Part shown: positions 44,136 through 52,421 of the stretch, piece after piece
How the letters are laid out: each line of letters starts with the position of its first letter
Numbering within the stretch: position 1 is the first letter of the stretch
Assembly: GCF_001424985.1 (NCBI RefSeq)
Contig: NZ_LMDA01000012.1
Span: 310,001 to 374,000, forward strand
Reading direction: 5' to 3'
From: Rhizobium sp. Root1212
GTDB lineage: Bacteria > Pseudomonadota > Alphaproteobacteria > Rhizobiales > Rhizobiaceae
Length of the DNA stretch: 64,000 nt
The notes under the pieces: model-generated
Told to the model about the DNA's origin: nothing
The model's input: the letters and a program-made list of their open reading frames with translations, nothing else
The model's database searches: none
Position numbers and translations under genes: made by a program

Positions 44136-44218
44136 ACCCTCCCCAACCCTCGTAACAAGGGGAAGGGAGCCTGCCTTCGATAAACTCTCTCCCCCTTGTG
44201 GCAAGGGTAGAGAAGGGG
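44136..44218. repeat. rhizobial intergenic palindrome upstream of rplY
   Basis: ACCCTCCCCAACCCTCGTAACAAGGGGAAGGGAG and CTCTCTCCCCCTTGTGGCAAGGGTAGAGAAGGG are imperfect complements around a GCCTGCCTTCGATAAA centre. It is a degenerate copy of the element at 35765-35882. The rest of 43968-44368 contains the rplY promoter region and nothing else recognisable. Confidence 0.8.
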
Positions 44219-44368
44219 AAAACCTTCAAAAGGCGAGTGACGCCGGCATTTTTCGCGCGACACGGGATATTTTACTCCGTGCTAACCGTCGATCATCGTC
44301 ACCCACCGGAATTAAGGGATATGAAGGGTGCGGCGTGCGAGGTCGCAGCATCTTCAAACGGGTGCCTC

Positions 44369-46435
44369 ATGCTCAGAGTCCTTTCCTGCATCGCTATCGA
44401 ACACGATTACAGGCTCGTTGGCCTCGCTGCCCTCGTCTGCATGCTGGGGGCGACGCTGACGATGCGGCTTTACGCCCGTGTGCGCCGGACTGACGGGCTG
44501 CAGAAGCTCAACTGGCTGTTCATGAGCGGCGTGATCGGCGGTTCGACGATCTGGACGACGCATTTCATCGCGATGCTGAGCTACAAGCCCTCCATGCCGC
44601 ATGGTTATGAGCCGACGCTGACGATGCTGTCCCTGCTCGCTGCGATCAGCATCACGGTCCTGGGCTTCCTGGTGACGGCGCTTTACAAGAGCGGCCCGAC
44701 GATCGAACTCGGCGGCGCCATCGTCGGCGCCGGCATCGCCGTGATGCACTACATGGGCATGGCCGCCTACCAGACGATGGGCCTGATGCAGTGGGACTAT
44801 GGCTACTACGCCGCTTCGATCGTTCTCGGCGTGGTTTTCGGGGCGCTCGCCACCAATCGCATCGCCCGGCCGGTCACGCGCTGGTGCTGGCAGGGTGCCG
44901 TCGCCGCGCTGATCATGGCGATCGTCAGCATGCATTTCACCGGCATGAGCGCCATCACCATCGTTCCGGAAAGCCTGATCACCATTCCGCAATCGGTGAT
45001 CCCGGACAAGGTGCTGATCGTCATGCTGGTGTCGCTGATGGCCGTCATGCTGGGGCTCGGCGCCTCCACCTATATCATCGACCTGCATTCGACCCAGAGT
45101 GCGGCGGAACGCTTCCGCTATCTTTCTTTGCACGACGCCCTGACCGGCCTGCCGAACCGGGCCGCCTTCAACGACTATCTCGGCGAGCAGATCCGCCGGC
45201 ACGACGCCGACAGCGCCGGCTTTGCGGTGCTGTCCTTCGACCTCGACCGCTTCAAGGATGTCAACGACGTGCATGGCCATGCGGCCGGCGATGCGGTGCT
45301 GCGCACCGTTTCCGAGCGGATGTCGGCCATTCTGGGGGAGGGGGAATTCCTGGCCCGTATCGGCGGCGACGAATTCGTGGCCCTGACCCGTAACTGTTTC
45401 GTCAAAAGCGATATCCGCGCTTTTGCCGACCGGCTGACGAACCAGATCGTCAAACCGATCGACTGGGAGGGCAATACGCTGCTCGTCGGCTCCAGCGTCG
45501 GCATCTCGCTCTATTTGCAAGACGCGGAGACGCCGGAAGAGCTGCTGGCACGCGCCGATCTCGCTATGTACCGCTCCAAGGCGACGGGCAACCGGGCCGT
45601 TTGTTTCTACGAGCCCTCCATGGATATCGCCGCGCGCGACCGAGCCTCGCTCGCCATGGACATGCGCCAGGGCATCGACCGCAACGAGTTCGAGCTCTAC
45701 TATCAGAGGCAGAATAATTCGGTGACGCGCGATGTCGTCGGGCTCGAAGTGCTGTTGCGCTGGCATCATCCCGCGCGGGGCATGGTGCCGCCGTCGGAAT
45801 TCATTCCCATCGCCGAGAAGAACGGTTTCATCCACGAGCTTGGCGACTGGGTGCTGCGTACCGCCTGCAGGCAGGCGGCGGCCTGGAAGCGGCCGGTGAA
45901 GATCGCCGTCAATGTCGCACCGGCCCAGCTCGCCGATGTCAACCTGCCGGCCCGCGTCAAGGAAATCCTCGTTGAAACCGGCCTCGATGCTTCCCGACTG
46001 GAACTGGAAATCACCGAATCCGGCATCATCGCCGACCAGCAGCATGCATTGCAGATCATCCGCCAATTGAAGGCGCTCGGCGTGCGCATCGCCATGGACG
46101 ATTACGGTACCGGCTATTCGTCGCTGTCGACGCTGCAGAATTTCCCCTTCGATAAGATCAAGATCGACCGCGCCTTCATCGGCGGCGTCACCCGCAACCG
46201 TCATTCGGCGGCCATCGTCCGCTCGACCATCATTCTCGCCCAGAGCCTCGATATTCCGGTGCTGGCGGAAGGTGTGGAAAACGAGGCGCATATGGAGTTC
46301 CTGCGCAAGGAAGGGTGCCTCGAAGTGCAGGGCTATCTCTTCGGCAAGCCGATGCCACTCAGCGCGCTGGAAGCCGTAGTCAACGGCGATGACGCTTCCC
46401 AGACGGCCACGGGCCCGGATAGCGCCGCGGCCTGA
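44369..46435 (+). CDS. MHYT-GGDEF-EAL membrane c-di-GMP protein
   Basis: 688 residues. Seven-helix MHYT sensor (about 1-240) with the three signature motifs THFIAM, VMHYMGMAAY and SMHFTGMSA, thought to bind a metal or gas. GGDEF follows (about 255-415) with intact ARIGGDEFVAL. The EAL domain (about 430-675) has GLEVLLRW at the signature position, so EVL replaces EAL; DDYGTGYSSL and AEGVENEAH are intact. I chose ATG 44369 because it begins the first MHYT helix (MLRVLSCIAIEHDYRL); the frame is open to 44198 through the palindromic repeat. Confidence 0.9.
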   Translation: MLRVLSCIAIEHDYRLVGLAALVCMLGATLTMRLYARVRRTDGLQKLNWLFMSGVIGGSTIWTTHFIAMLSYKPSMPHGYEPTLTMLSLLAAISITVLGFLVTALYKSGPTIELGGAIVGAGIAVMHYMGMAAYQTMGLMQWDYGYYAASIVLGVVFGALATNRIARPVTRWCWQGAVAALIMAIVSMHFTGMSAITIVPESLITIPQSVIPDKVLIVMLVSLMAVMLGLGASTYIIDLHSTQSAAERFRYLSLHDALTGLPNRAAFNDYLGEQIRRHDADSAGFAVLSFDLDRFKDVNDVHGHAAGDAVLRTVSERMSAILGEGEFLARIGGDEFVALTRNCFVKSDIRAFADRLTNQIVKPIDWEGNTLLVGSSVGISLYLQDAETPEELLARADLAMYRSKATGNRAVCFYEPSMDIAARDRASLAMDMRQGIDRNEFELYYQRQNNSVTRDVVGLEVLLRWHHPARGMVPPSEFIPIAEKNGFIHELGDWVLRTACRQAAAWKRPVKIAVNVAPAQLADVNLPARVKEILVETGLDASRLELEITESGIIADQQHALQIIRQLKALGVRIAMDDYGTGYSSLSTLQNFPFDKIKIDRAFIGGVTRNRHSAAIVRSTIILAQSLDIPVLAEGVENEAHMEFLRKEGCLEVQGYLFGKPMPLSALEAVVNGDDASQTATGPDSAAA

Positions 46436-46438
46436 CGC

Positions 46439-47620
46439 TTACCGCTTCTTTGAAACAAGCCGGGCCAGCGCCAGCATCAGCCCGCCTGTCACCAGCCCCC
46501 AGAAGGCGCCGGATATACCGGCGAAGCCGACGCCGGAAGCCGTCACAAGAAAGGTGACGGCGGCGGCCTCGCGGCTTTCCGCCTCCTTAAAAGCAGCCAT
46601 GGCGGAGCCGGCGAAAGCCCCGACCAGCGCAAGGCCGGCCACCGCCTCGATCAGGATTTTCGGGGCGAGGCTGACGAAGGCGGTGACAGTCGAAGCGAGC
46701 AGACCGAAGACGATATAGCCGATGCCGGCGACGATCGCCGCCCAATAGCGGCGGGCCGGGTTGTGATGGGCATCCTCGCCGGCGCACATGGCCGCAGTAA
46801 TGGCCGCAAGGTTCACCGCATGGCCGCCGAAGGGCGCGCTGAGGATCGAGAACAGGCCGGTCGTTGCAAACAGCGGGCCGGGATTGGGCTCGTAGCCGTT
46901 GACCTTCAGCACCGCGATGCCGGGAATGTTCTGCGATGCCATGGTGACGACGAAGAGCGGCAAAGCGATGCTGACGATGCCGGCCAGCGTGAAGCTTGGC
47001 GCGACCCATTCGGCATGGGGAACGAGTGTATCCGCCATGCGCGCAAACGCGCCCTCGGGGATATCGATGCCGAAGGCGAGCACCAGCACGAAGGCGAGCA
47101 ACGCCGCCGGCACGGCAAACAGCCGGTTGATCGCTCCAACCGCGACCCAGGCCAGCACGATCGGCAGGCCGAGCAGGGGATTGAAGGCGACGGCCTTCAC
47201 CGGTGCAAAGCAGAGCCCGATCAGCACTCCGGCCAGCATGGCGTTTGCGAGTGCGGCGGGAATGGCGGCGACCATGCGGCCAAGGGGCTTCCACAATCCG
47301 GCAACGACGATCAGCGCGCCGCAGACGAGGAAACCGCCAACCGCGACATTGAAGCCGCCGGGAACTGTGCCCGAACTGGCAAGAAGCGCCGCGCCCGGTG
47401 TCGACCAGGCGATCGAGACCGGCAGCCGGGTCGCGACCGACAGAACGATGGCGCAAAGGCCCATGGAGATCGATAGCGCCATCAGCCCTGAAGCGGCCTG
47501 CGCTTCGGTCGCGCCGACGCCCGTCAGGCCGTGCAGCACGACAGCGAAGGAGCTGGCGAAACCGACAAAGGCGGTGAGCAGACCCATGAAGAGGGCTTGA
47601 AGGGAAAAATCGCGGGCCAT
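46439..47620 (-). CDS. benE: BenE-family benzoate/H+ symporter
   Basis: 393 residues, about 12 membrane helices. Family signatures: STPGAALLASSG at about 73-84, FVVTMASQNIPGIAVLK at about 225-241, APFGGHAVNLAAITAAMC at about 264-281. Close to BenE, which imports benzoate with protons. No benzoate-degradation genes are in the window, so substrate is uncertain. The stop is 3 bases after the stop of the convergent MHYT gene. Confidence 0.85.
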   Translation of the reverse strand: MARDFSLQALFMGLLTAFVGFASSFAVVLHGLTGVGATEAQAASGLMALSISMGLCAIVLSVATRLPVSIAWSTPGAALLASSGTVPGGFNVAVGGFLVCGALIVVAGLWKPLGRMVAAIPAALANAMLAGVLIGLCFAPVKAVAFNPLLGLPIVLAWVAVGAINRLFAVPAALLAFVLVLAFGIDIPEGAFARMADTLVPHAEWVAPSFTLAGIVSIALPLFVVTMASQNIPGIAVLKVNGYEPNPGPLFATTGLFSILSAPFGGHAVNLAAITAAMCAGEDAHHNPARRYWAAIVAGIGYIVFGLLASTVTAFVSLAPKILIEAVAGLALVGAFAGSAMAAFKEAESREAAAVTFLVTASGVGFAGISGAFWGLVTGGLMLALARLVSKKR

Positions 47621-47762
47621 GGCGTCGGGGAATCACCGGTTAAAAAGGGTGATTAGTGCGTAGCGCAAAATCCGCCGCGCTGGAACGTTACCGGCGGGGG
47701 AATATGCTGGGCGTTTAAGGGATTCGAGCGGCTTACGAGGAAAGCGATTTTCACTCTGTCGT

Positions 47763-47880
47763 CCCCTCTCCCCGCTTGCGGGAGAGGGCTAGGGTGAGGG
47801 GCAAACCTCGGTGCCTGCACATGCTGCACGCCCGCCCCTCATCCGCCCTTCGATCCACCTTCTCCATGCGGGGAGAAGGG
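47763..47880. repeat. paired rhizobial palindromes before the OmpA-type gene
   Basis: CCCCTCTCCCCGCTTGCGGGAGAGGGCTAGGGTGAGGGGC on the left and GCCCCTCATCCGCCCTTCGATCCACCTTCTCCATGCGGGGAGAAGG on the right. Each half forms its own hairpin, and the GAGGGGC/GCCCCTC segments pair with each other. Confidence 0.8.
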
Positions 47881-47892
47881 AGATTGCAGCGA

Positions 47893-48429
47893 TCAGACAC
47901 TATCCCGCGACGTGCGCAGGTTCACCACCACGCGGCGGTTCTGCACCTTGCAGGAACGATCCGTGCAGTCGCGCACCTCGCGGTCGTTGCCGTAGCCCTT
48001 GGCCCACATGCGCTTGGGATCGACACCCTTCGAGGCGAGATAGGCCATCGCCGCATCGGCGCGTTTCTGCGAGAGCTTCGCCATCTGGCCGGCTGAGCCG
48101 GAATCGTCGGAGAAGCCCTGCAGCTTGATCAGCCAGTTCGGGTTCTGGTTCAGCCACGCGGCCTGCTTGTCGAGTGTCGCCTTGGCGACGCTGTCGAGGG
48201 CTGCGGAATCCTGGGTGAAATAGACCCGGCGGCCGACATTGAGGATGAAATCCTCTTCCGTGCCGGCCCGAACCGTCTCGAAGCCGGGGGCGGGATCGTT
48301 GGTCTGGCCGGTCATCGGCGGGGCGGTGGGTTCCTCGACTTCGGCGATCTCTGTGGTGTTGCAGCTGGCAAGCATCAGAAGCATGGACGCGGCAACAAGG
48401 TACCGCGAAAATCCGGTCATAGCAGGCAT
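47893..48429 (-). CDS. OmpA/Pal-family outer-membrane lipoprotein
   Basis: 178 residues. A lipobox MLLMLASC|N at about 17-25 directs lipidation. The OmpA-like peptidoglycan-binding domain follows (about 70-175) with VYFTQDSAALDS, LQGFSDDSGSAGQMAKLSQKRADAAMAYL and YGNDREVRDCTDRSCKVQNRRVVV. It ties the outer membrane to peptidoglycan. ATG 48429 has GGAAGAG five bases upstream. It begins 12 bases after the L,D-transpeptidase gene, so the two form an envelope operon. Confidence 0.9.
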   Translation of the reverse strand: MPAMTGFSRYLVAASMLLMLASCNTTEIAEVEEPTAPPMTGQTNDPAPGFETVRAGTEEDFILNVGRRVYFTQDSAALDSVAKATLDKQAAWLNQNPNWLIKLQGFSDDSGSAGQMAKLSQKRADAAMAYLASKGVDPKRMWAKGYGNDREVRDCTDRSCKVQNRRVVVNLRTSRDSV

Positions 48430-48441
48430 CAAATCTCTTCC

Positions 48442-49107
48442 TTATTCGACCGGGGTTGCGTCGCTGACCTGGGGCGCCTGGTCGGCGATGTGCGGTAGCA
48501 CCTGCACGGCGGTTCCGATGGGGCAGCGCTGATAGAGGTCGATGGCATCCTCATTGAACATGCGGATGCAGCCGCTGGAGGCATCCTTGCCGATGCTGCC
48601 GGGCTCCAGCGTGCCGTGGAAACGGTAGCCGGTATCGACGCCGTCGCGCAGCAGGTACATGGCGCGCGGACCGAGCGGATTTTTCGGCGAGCCGCCATCG
48701 ACGGATTCGGGCAATTCCGGATGGCGCACGCGCATTTCCGGCGGCGGCGTCCACTTGGGCCAGAGCGATTTCTGGTCGATGGTGGCGCGGCCATACCACT
48801 TGAAACCCTCGCGGCCGACGCCGACGCCGTAGCGGATCGCCGTCTTGTTCTCCATGATCAGGTAAAGGAAGTGATGCCGCGTATCGACGACGACGGTGCC
48901 GATCGGCTCGCTGCTGAAGTATTTGACCACCTGACGACGCCACTTCGGATCGATCTTGGCGAAGTTGGTGCTCCTGTAGGTCACGCCGTTATCGACGGCG
49001 GTGCCGGAAAAATAAGAAGAAGCCTGGGCGAATGCGGATTTTTGAACAGCCGCTGCGGCCGTCAACGCCAAACCACCAAGCAATATATCCCTGCGGTTCC
49101 ACTCCAT
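48442..49107 (-). CDS. L,D-transpeptidase (YkuD domain)
   Basis: 221 residues. A twin-arginine-like signal (NRRDILLGGLALTAAAAVQKSAFA) is followed by a YkuD domain with the catalytic motif HGTLEPGSIGKDASSGCIRMFNEDA. The nucleophilic Cys sits in SSGCIRM, and the second His in RFHGT. Makes 3-3 peptidoglycan cross-links or attaches proteins to the wall. Rhizobia carry many such paralogues. ATG 49107 is the start of the signal; upstream frame rejected. Cotranscribed with the OmpA-type lipoprotein gene. Confidence 0.92.
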   Translation of the reverse strand: MEWNRRDILLGGLALTAAAAVQKSAFAQASSYFSGTAVDNGVTYRSTNFAKIDPKWRRQVVKYFSSEPIGTVVVDTRHHFLYLIMENKTAIRYGVGVGREGFKWYGRATIDQKSLWPKWTPPPEMRVRHPELPESVDGGSPKNPLGPRAMYLLRDGVDTGYRFHGTLEPGSIGKDASSGCIRMFNEDAIDLYQRCPIGTAVQVLPHIADQAPQVSDATPVE

Positions 49108-49272
49108 CGGCAGTATTCCCCCTAAAGCCAGTGAGCGCGGGCAGTAAATCATATTTTTCATTTGCCACAACAGAAAACTCCAGTTGCGCATGCTTGCGAC
49201 TTTCGTCCGGTGGACGCGATCGCCCGAATAGGCCTATAGTGGCGTTCGCATCGCTCTCAGGGAGGAGTGCGG

Positions 49273-50214
49273 ATGAACCATTCCGATCATGTCCATGCCG
49301 TCGCTCATCAGGGCTCGGCGGCTGCGAGTTCGTCTGTCGCGGCCTCGTGGCGGCGCTGCATGACCGTGCATGGCCTGTCGCCTGAGGAAAGCCGCGCGCC
49401 TTGGCGGCTGACCGAAGCCGAGTTCCTTCAGGCGCGCGAGCGCTCCGGCCATATCATCGAGGAAGCGCAGGACGAGCTTGACCGGCTGTTCCTCACGGTC
49501 GGCAAGGCCGGATGCTGCCTGCTGCTCACTGACGAACACGGCATCGCGCTGGAGCGCCGTGGCGCCGTCGGCGACGACAAGGATTTTCGCGGGCTTGGGC
49601 TCTGGTCCGGCACGGTGTGGAGCGAGGCGAGCGTCGGCACCAACGGCATCGGCACGGCCATTGCCGACGAACGCGCCGTCGTCATACACCGCGACCAGCA
49701 TTTCCTCTCCGCCAATACCGGCTTGAGCTGCGTCACCGCACCCGTGCGCGATCACACGGGGCGGATCACCGCCGCGCTCGACATCTCGACCTGCCGGGAA
49801 GATGCCAGCGATATGGCGGTGCTGATTCTGTCGCAGGCCGTGCGCGATGCGGCCGCCCGCATCGAGGCCAATCTTTTCCGCCGCGCCTTCAATGGTGCAC
49901 GCATCCTGCTGGTCTCGTCCGAAGGCAAGAGCGCGCCGGCACTGCTGGCGATCGACCGTGACGATCTCGTGCTCGGCGCAACCCGCGCCGCCCGCCAGAC
50001 GTTGGGGCTCGACGACCGCAGGATCGCGTCCGGTATTCCGGCCGCCGATCTGCTGCATGACGGTGTTCAGGGACAGGACCTGCTGGATGCCGAAAGGGCG
50101 GCGCTGCGGCGGGTGTTGTCGCGGGCGGGCGGCAATGTTTCGCAAGCTGCCGATCTTCTCGGTATCAGCCGCGCCACGCTGTATCGCAAGATGAAGAAGC
50201 TTTCGGTCGAATAG
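49273..50214 (+). CDS. GAF-Fis regulator (AcoR-like, without the AAA+ domain)
   Basis: 313 residues. The N-terminal AcoR-type region (SSSVAASWRRCMTVHGLSPE) leads to a GAF domain (about 55-205; WSEASVGTNGIGTAIADERAVVIHRDQHF). A C-terminal Fis-type helix-turn-helix (about 273-312; AALRRVLSRAGGNVSQAADLLGISRATLYRKMKKL) follows. The central sigma-54-interacting AAA+ domain with GAFTGA, present in AcoR itself (~650 residues), is absent. ATG 49273 has GGAGGAG five bases before it. Probably controls the aldehyde dehydrogenase gene that follows. Confidence 0.88.
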   Translation: MNHSDHVHAVAHQGSAAASSSVAASWRRCMTVHGLSPEESRAPWRLTEAEFLQARERSGHIIEEAQDELDRLFLTVGKAGCCLLLTDEHGIALERRGAVGDDKDFRGLGLWSGTVWSEASVGTNGIGTAIADERAVVIHRDQHFLSANTGLSCVTAPVRDHTGRITAALDISTCREDASDMAVLILSQAVRDAAARIEANLFRRAFNGARILLVSSEGKSAPALLAIDRDDLVLGATRAARQTLGLDDRRIASGIPAADLLHDGVQGQDLLDAERAALRRVLSRAGGNVSQAADLLGISRATLYRKMKKLSVE

Positions 50215-50221
50215 TGTTCGA

Positions 50222-50261
50222 TATGCTGCGGCTGCGTCGATATTTGCGGCGTTGCAGCATA
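50222..50261 (+). promoter_or_regulatory. inverted repeat upstream of the aldehyde dehydrogenase gene
   Basis: TATGCTGC (50222-50229) and GCAGCATA (50254-50261) are exact complements 24 bases apart, starting just after the regulator stop. It may be an operator for the GAF-Fis protein or a terminator-like structure of its gene, though no T-run follows. Confidence 0.45.
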
Positions 50262-50277
50262 ATTGTCGTCTTTCCCG

Positions 50278-50295
50278 TGTCTCAATTCTGAAACA
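50278..50295 (+). promoter_or_regulatory. candidate binding site of the GAF-Fis regulator
   Basis: TGTCTCA-ATTC-TGAAACA is a near-perfect 7+7 inverted repeat (one mismatch), 101 bases before the aldehyde dehydrogenase ATG. Fis-type dimers typically bind such sites. No sigma-54 -24/-12 promoter was found nearby, in line with the missing AAA+ domain. Confidence 0.5.
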
Positions 50296-50396
50296 GTAGC
50301 AAGCGTCGGCCGTCTACCGGTGTCTATCGCTATTTGTTCTTCGAGCGCAGTCTCCTCACCACAGATGACGAATATCTGTATTGGAGGAGAAAACAG

Positions 50397-51905
50397 ATGC
50401 TGCATCAGAAAATCGTCGAAAGCCCGTTCAAGCAGAAATATGGAAACTTCATCGGCGGCCAGTGGCGCGATCCCGTCAGTGGCCGCTATTTCGACAACAT
50501 CACCCCGGTCACCGGCGGCGTGGTCTGCCAGATCGCCCGTTCGGAAGCCGCCGATATCGAGCTGGCGCTCGATGCGGCGCATGCGGCCAAGGACAAATGG
50601 GGCCGCACCTCGACGACCGAGCGCGCCAATATCCTGATGAAGATCGCCCAGCGCATGGAAGACAATCTCGATCTTCTGGCGCGCGCCGAAACCTGGGATA
50701 ACGGCAAGCCGCTGCGCGAAACCATGGCGGCCGATATTCCGCTCGCCATCGATCACTTCCGCTATTTCGCCTCCTGCGTTCGTGCCCAGGAAGGCACGAT
50801 CGGCGAAGTCGATCACGATACCATCGCCTATCATTTCCATGAGCCGCTCGGCGTCGTCGGCCAGATCATTCCCTGGAATTTCCCGATCCTGATGGCTGCG
50901 TGGAAGCTCGCACCGGCGCTTGCCGCCGGCAACTGCGTCGTCTTGAAGCCGGCCGAACAGACGCCGGCCTCCATCCTCGTCTGGGCCGATCTGGTCGGGG
51001 ATCTTCTGCCAGCAGGCGTGCTGAATATCGTCAACGGCTTCGGTCTCGAAGCCGGCAAGCCGCTGGCTTCCAATCCGCGCATCTCTAAGATCGCCTTTAC
51101 CGGTGAGACGACGACGGGCAGGCTGATCATGCAATATGCCAGCCAGAACCTCATCCCCGTGACGCTGGAACTGGGCGGCAAATCGCCGAACATCTTCTTT
51201 GCCGACGTGATGGCCGAAGACGACGACTATCTCGACAAGGCGCTGGAAGGATTTGCGATGTTTGCCCTCAACCAGGGCGAAGTCTGCACATGCCCCAGCC
51301 GTGCGCTGGTCCATGAGAAAATCTATGACCGCTTCATGGAAAAGGCCATCGCCCGTGTGGCCGCAATCAAGCAGGGCAACCCGCTCGACACGGCAACAAT
51401 GATCGGTGCGCAGGCGTCGTCCGAGCAACTGGAGAAAATCCTGTCCTATATGGATATCGGCCGTCAGGAAGGCGCGGAAGTGCTGATCGGCGGCGAGCGC
51501 AACGTGCTCGAAGGCGATCTGGCCGGCGGCTACTACGTCAAGCCGACGGTCTTCCGCGGTCACAACAAGATGCGCGTCTTCCAGGAGGAAATCTTCGGGC
51601 CGGTCGTGTCCGTCACTACCTTCAAGGACGATGCGGAAGCGCTCGAAATCGCTAACGACACACTCTACGGCCTCGGTGCTGGCGTGTGGAGCCGCGATGC
51701 GAACCGTTGCTACCACTTCGGTCGCGATATCCAGGCCGGCCGCGTCTGGACCAATTGCTACCATGCCTATCCGGCCCATGCCGCCTTCGGCGGATACAAG
51801 CAATCGGGTATCGGCCGCGAAACCCACAAGATGATGCTCGATCACTACCAGCAGACCAAGAACATGCTGGTGAGCTACAGCCCGAAGGCGCTCGGCTTCT
51901 TCTGA
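50397..51905 (+). CDS. NAD(P)-dependent aldehyde dehydrogenase (acetaldehyde/AldB type)
   Basis: 502 residues from ATG 50397 with GGAGGAG in front. All ALDH landmarks are present: [12 protein letters not shown] (about 159-170), TFTGETTTG nucleotide site near 234-241 (here AFTGETTTG), Glu258 in TLELGG and nucleophile Cys297 in NQGEVCTC. It closely resembles the AldB/ExaC group that oxidises acetaldehyde and other short aldehydes. The next gene encodes DUF779, a usual partner. Regulated probably by the GAF-Fis protein upstream. Confidence 0.93.
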   Translation: MLHQKIVESPFKQKYGNFIGGQWRDPVSGRYFDNITPVTGGVVCQIARSEAADIELALDAAHAAKDKWGRTSTTERANILMKIAQRMEDNLDLLARAETWDNGKPLRETMAADIPLAIDHFRYFASCVRAQEGTIGEVDHDTIAYHFHEPLGVVGQIIPWNFPILMAAWKLAPALAAGNCVVLKPAEQTPASILVWADLVGDLLPAGVLNIVNGFGLEAGKPLASNPRISKIAFTGETTTGRLIMQYASQNLIPVTLELGGKSPNIFFADVMAEDDDYLDKALEGFAMFALNQGEVCTCPSRALVHEKIYDRFMEKAIARVAAIKQGNPLDTATMIGAQASSEQLEKILSYMDIGRQEGAEVLIGGERNVLEGDLAGGYYVKPTVFRGHNKMRVFQEEIFGPVVSVTTFKDDAEALEIANDTLYGLGAGVWSRDANRCYHFGRDIQAGRVWTNCYHAYPAHAAFGGYKQSGIGRETHKMMLDHYQQTKNMLVSYSPKALGFF

Positions 51906-51930
51906 TCGGGATCGGCCGGGAAAGAGTAAG

Positions 51931-52006
51931 GTGAGGGGCAGTCCTGCCCGACCTCCTCCCGAAACCCCTCACCTAGACCCTCTCCCCGCCGCGACGGGGA
52001 GAGGGC
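51931..52006. repeat. rhizobial intergenic palindrome between the aldehyde dehydrogenase and DUF779 genes
   Basis: GTGAGGGGCAG...CCCCTCACC pair, and CCCTCTCCCCG/CGGGGAGAGGG form a perfect 11-bp hairpin at 51978-52005. It sits between two genes that normally act together and could partially uncouple them. Confidence 0.8.
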
Positions 52007-52025
52007 ACTTTCATGGGAGCGGATC

Positions 52026-52415
52026 ATGGATACGGAAAACACCGACGGGCAACCGAGGGTCATCGCGACCGATGTGGCACTCGCCTTCATCGACGAAATC
52101 CGGAAGGACTATCCGGACATCCTGTTTCACCAGTCGGGCGGCTGCTGCGACGGTTCGTCGCCGATGTGCTATCCGGCCGATGACTACATCGTCGGCGATA
52201 ACGATGTGAAACTGGGCGAGATCGGCGGCGTGCCGGTTTATATCAGCGCCAGCCAGTTCGAAGTCTGGCGCCACACGCAGTTGATCATCGATGTGGTGCC
52301 GGGGCGCGGCGGCATGTTCTCGCTCGACAATGGCCGCGAGCGCCGGTTTTTGACGCGCTCGCGATTGTTCGATGGCGGGGAGGCCTGCGCCGTTCCGGTG
52401 ATCAAACGCGCCTGA
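52026..52415 (+). CDS. DUF779 family protein
   Basis: 129 residues. The Cys-rich motif HQSGGCCDGSSPMCY (about 35-49) is diagnostic of DUF779. Such genes are commonly found behind aldehyde dehydrogenases of this type, and metal or redox assistance to the enzyme is inferred. Start ATG 52026 with GGGAGCGG in front. Convergent with the beta-lactamase gene, 6 bases away. Confidence 0.9.
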   Translation: MDTENTDGQPRVIATDVALAFIDEIRKDYPDILFHQSGGCCDGSSPMCYPADDYIVGDNDVKLGEIGGVPVYISASQFEVWRHTQLIIDVVPGRGGMFSLDNGRERRFLTRSRLFDGGEACAVPVIKRA

Positions 52416-52421
52416 CGGGCA

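Noticed and set aside
43968-44368. Extension of the MHYT gene upstream to 44198
   Set aside because: The extra codons run partly through a palindromic repeat, and the first MHYT helix begins at the ATG at 44369.
50215-50396. Sigma-54 promoter in front of the aldehyde dehydrogenase gene
   Set aside because: No GG-N10-GC pair with the flanking TGGCAC/TTGCA context is present, and the neighbouring regulator lacks the AAA+ domain required to activate sigma-54.
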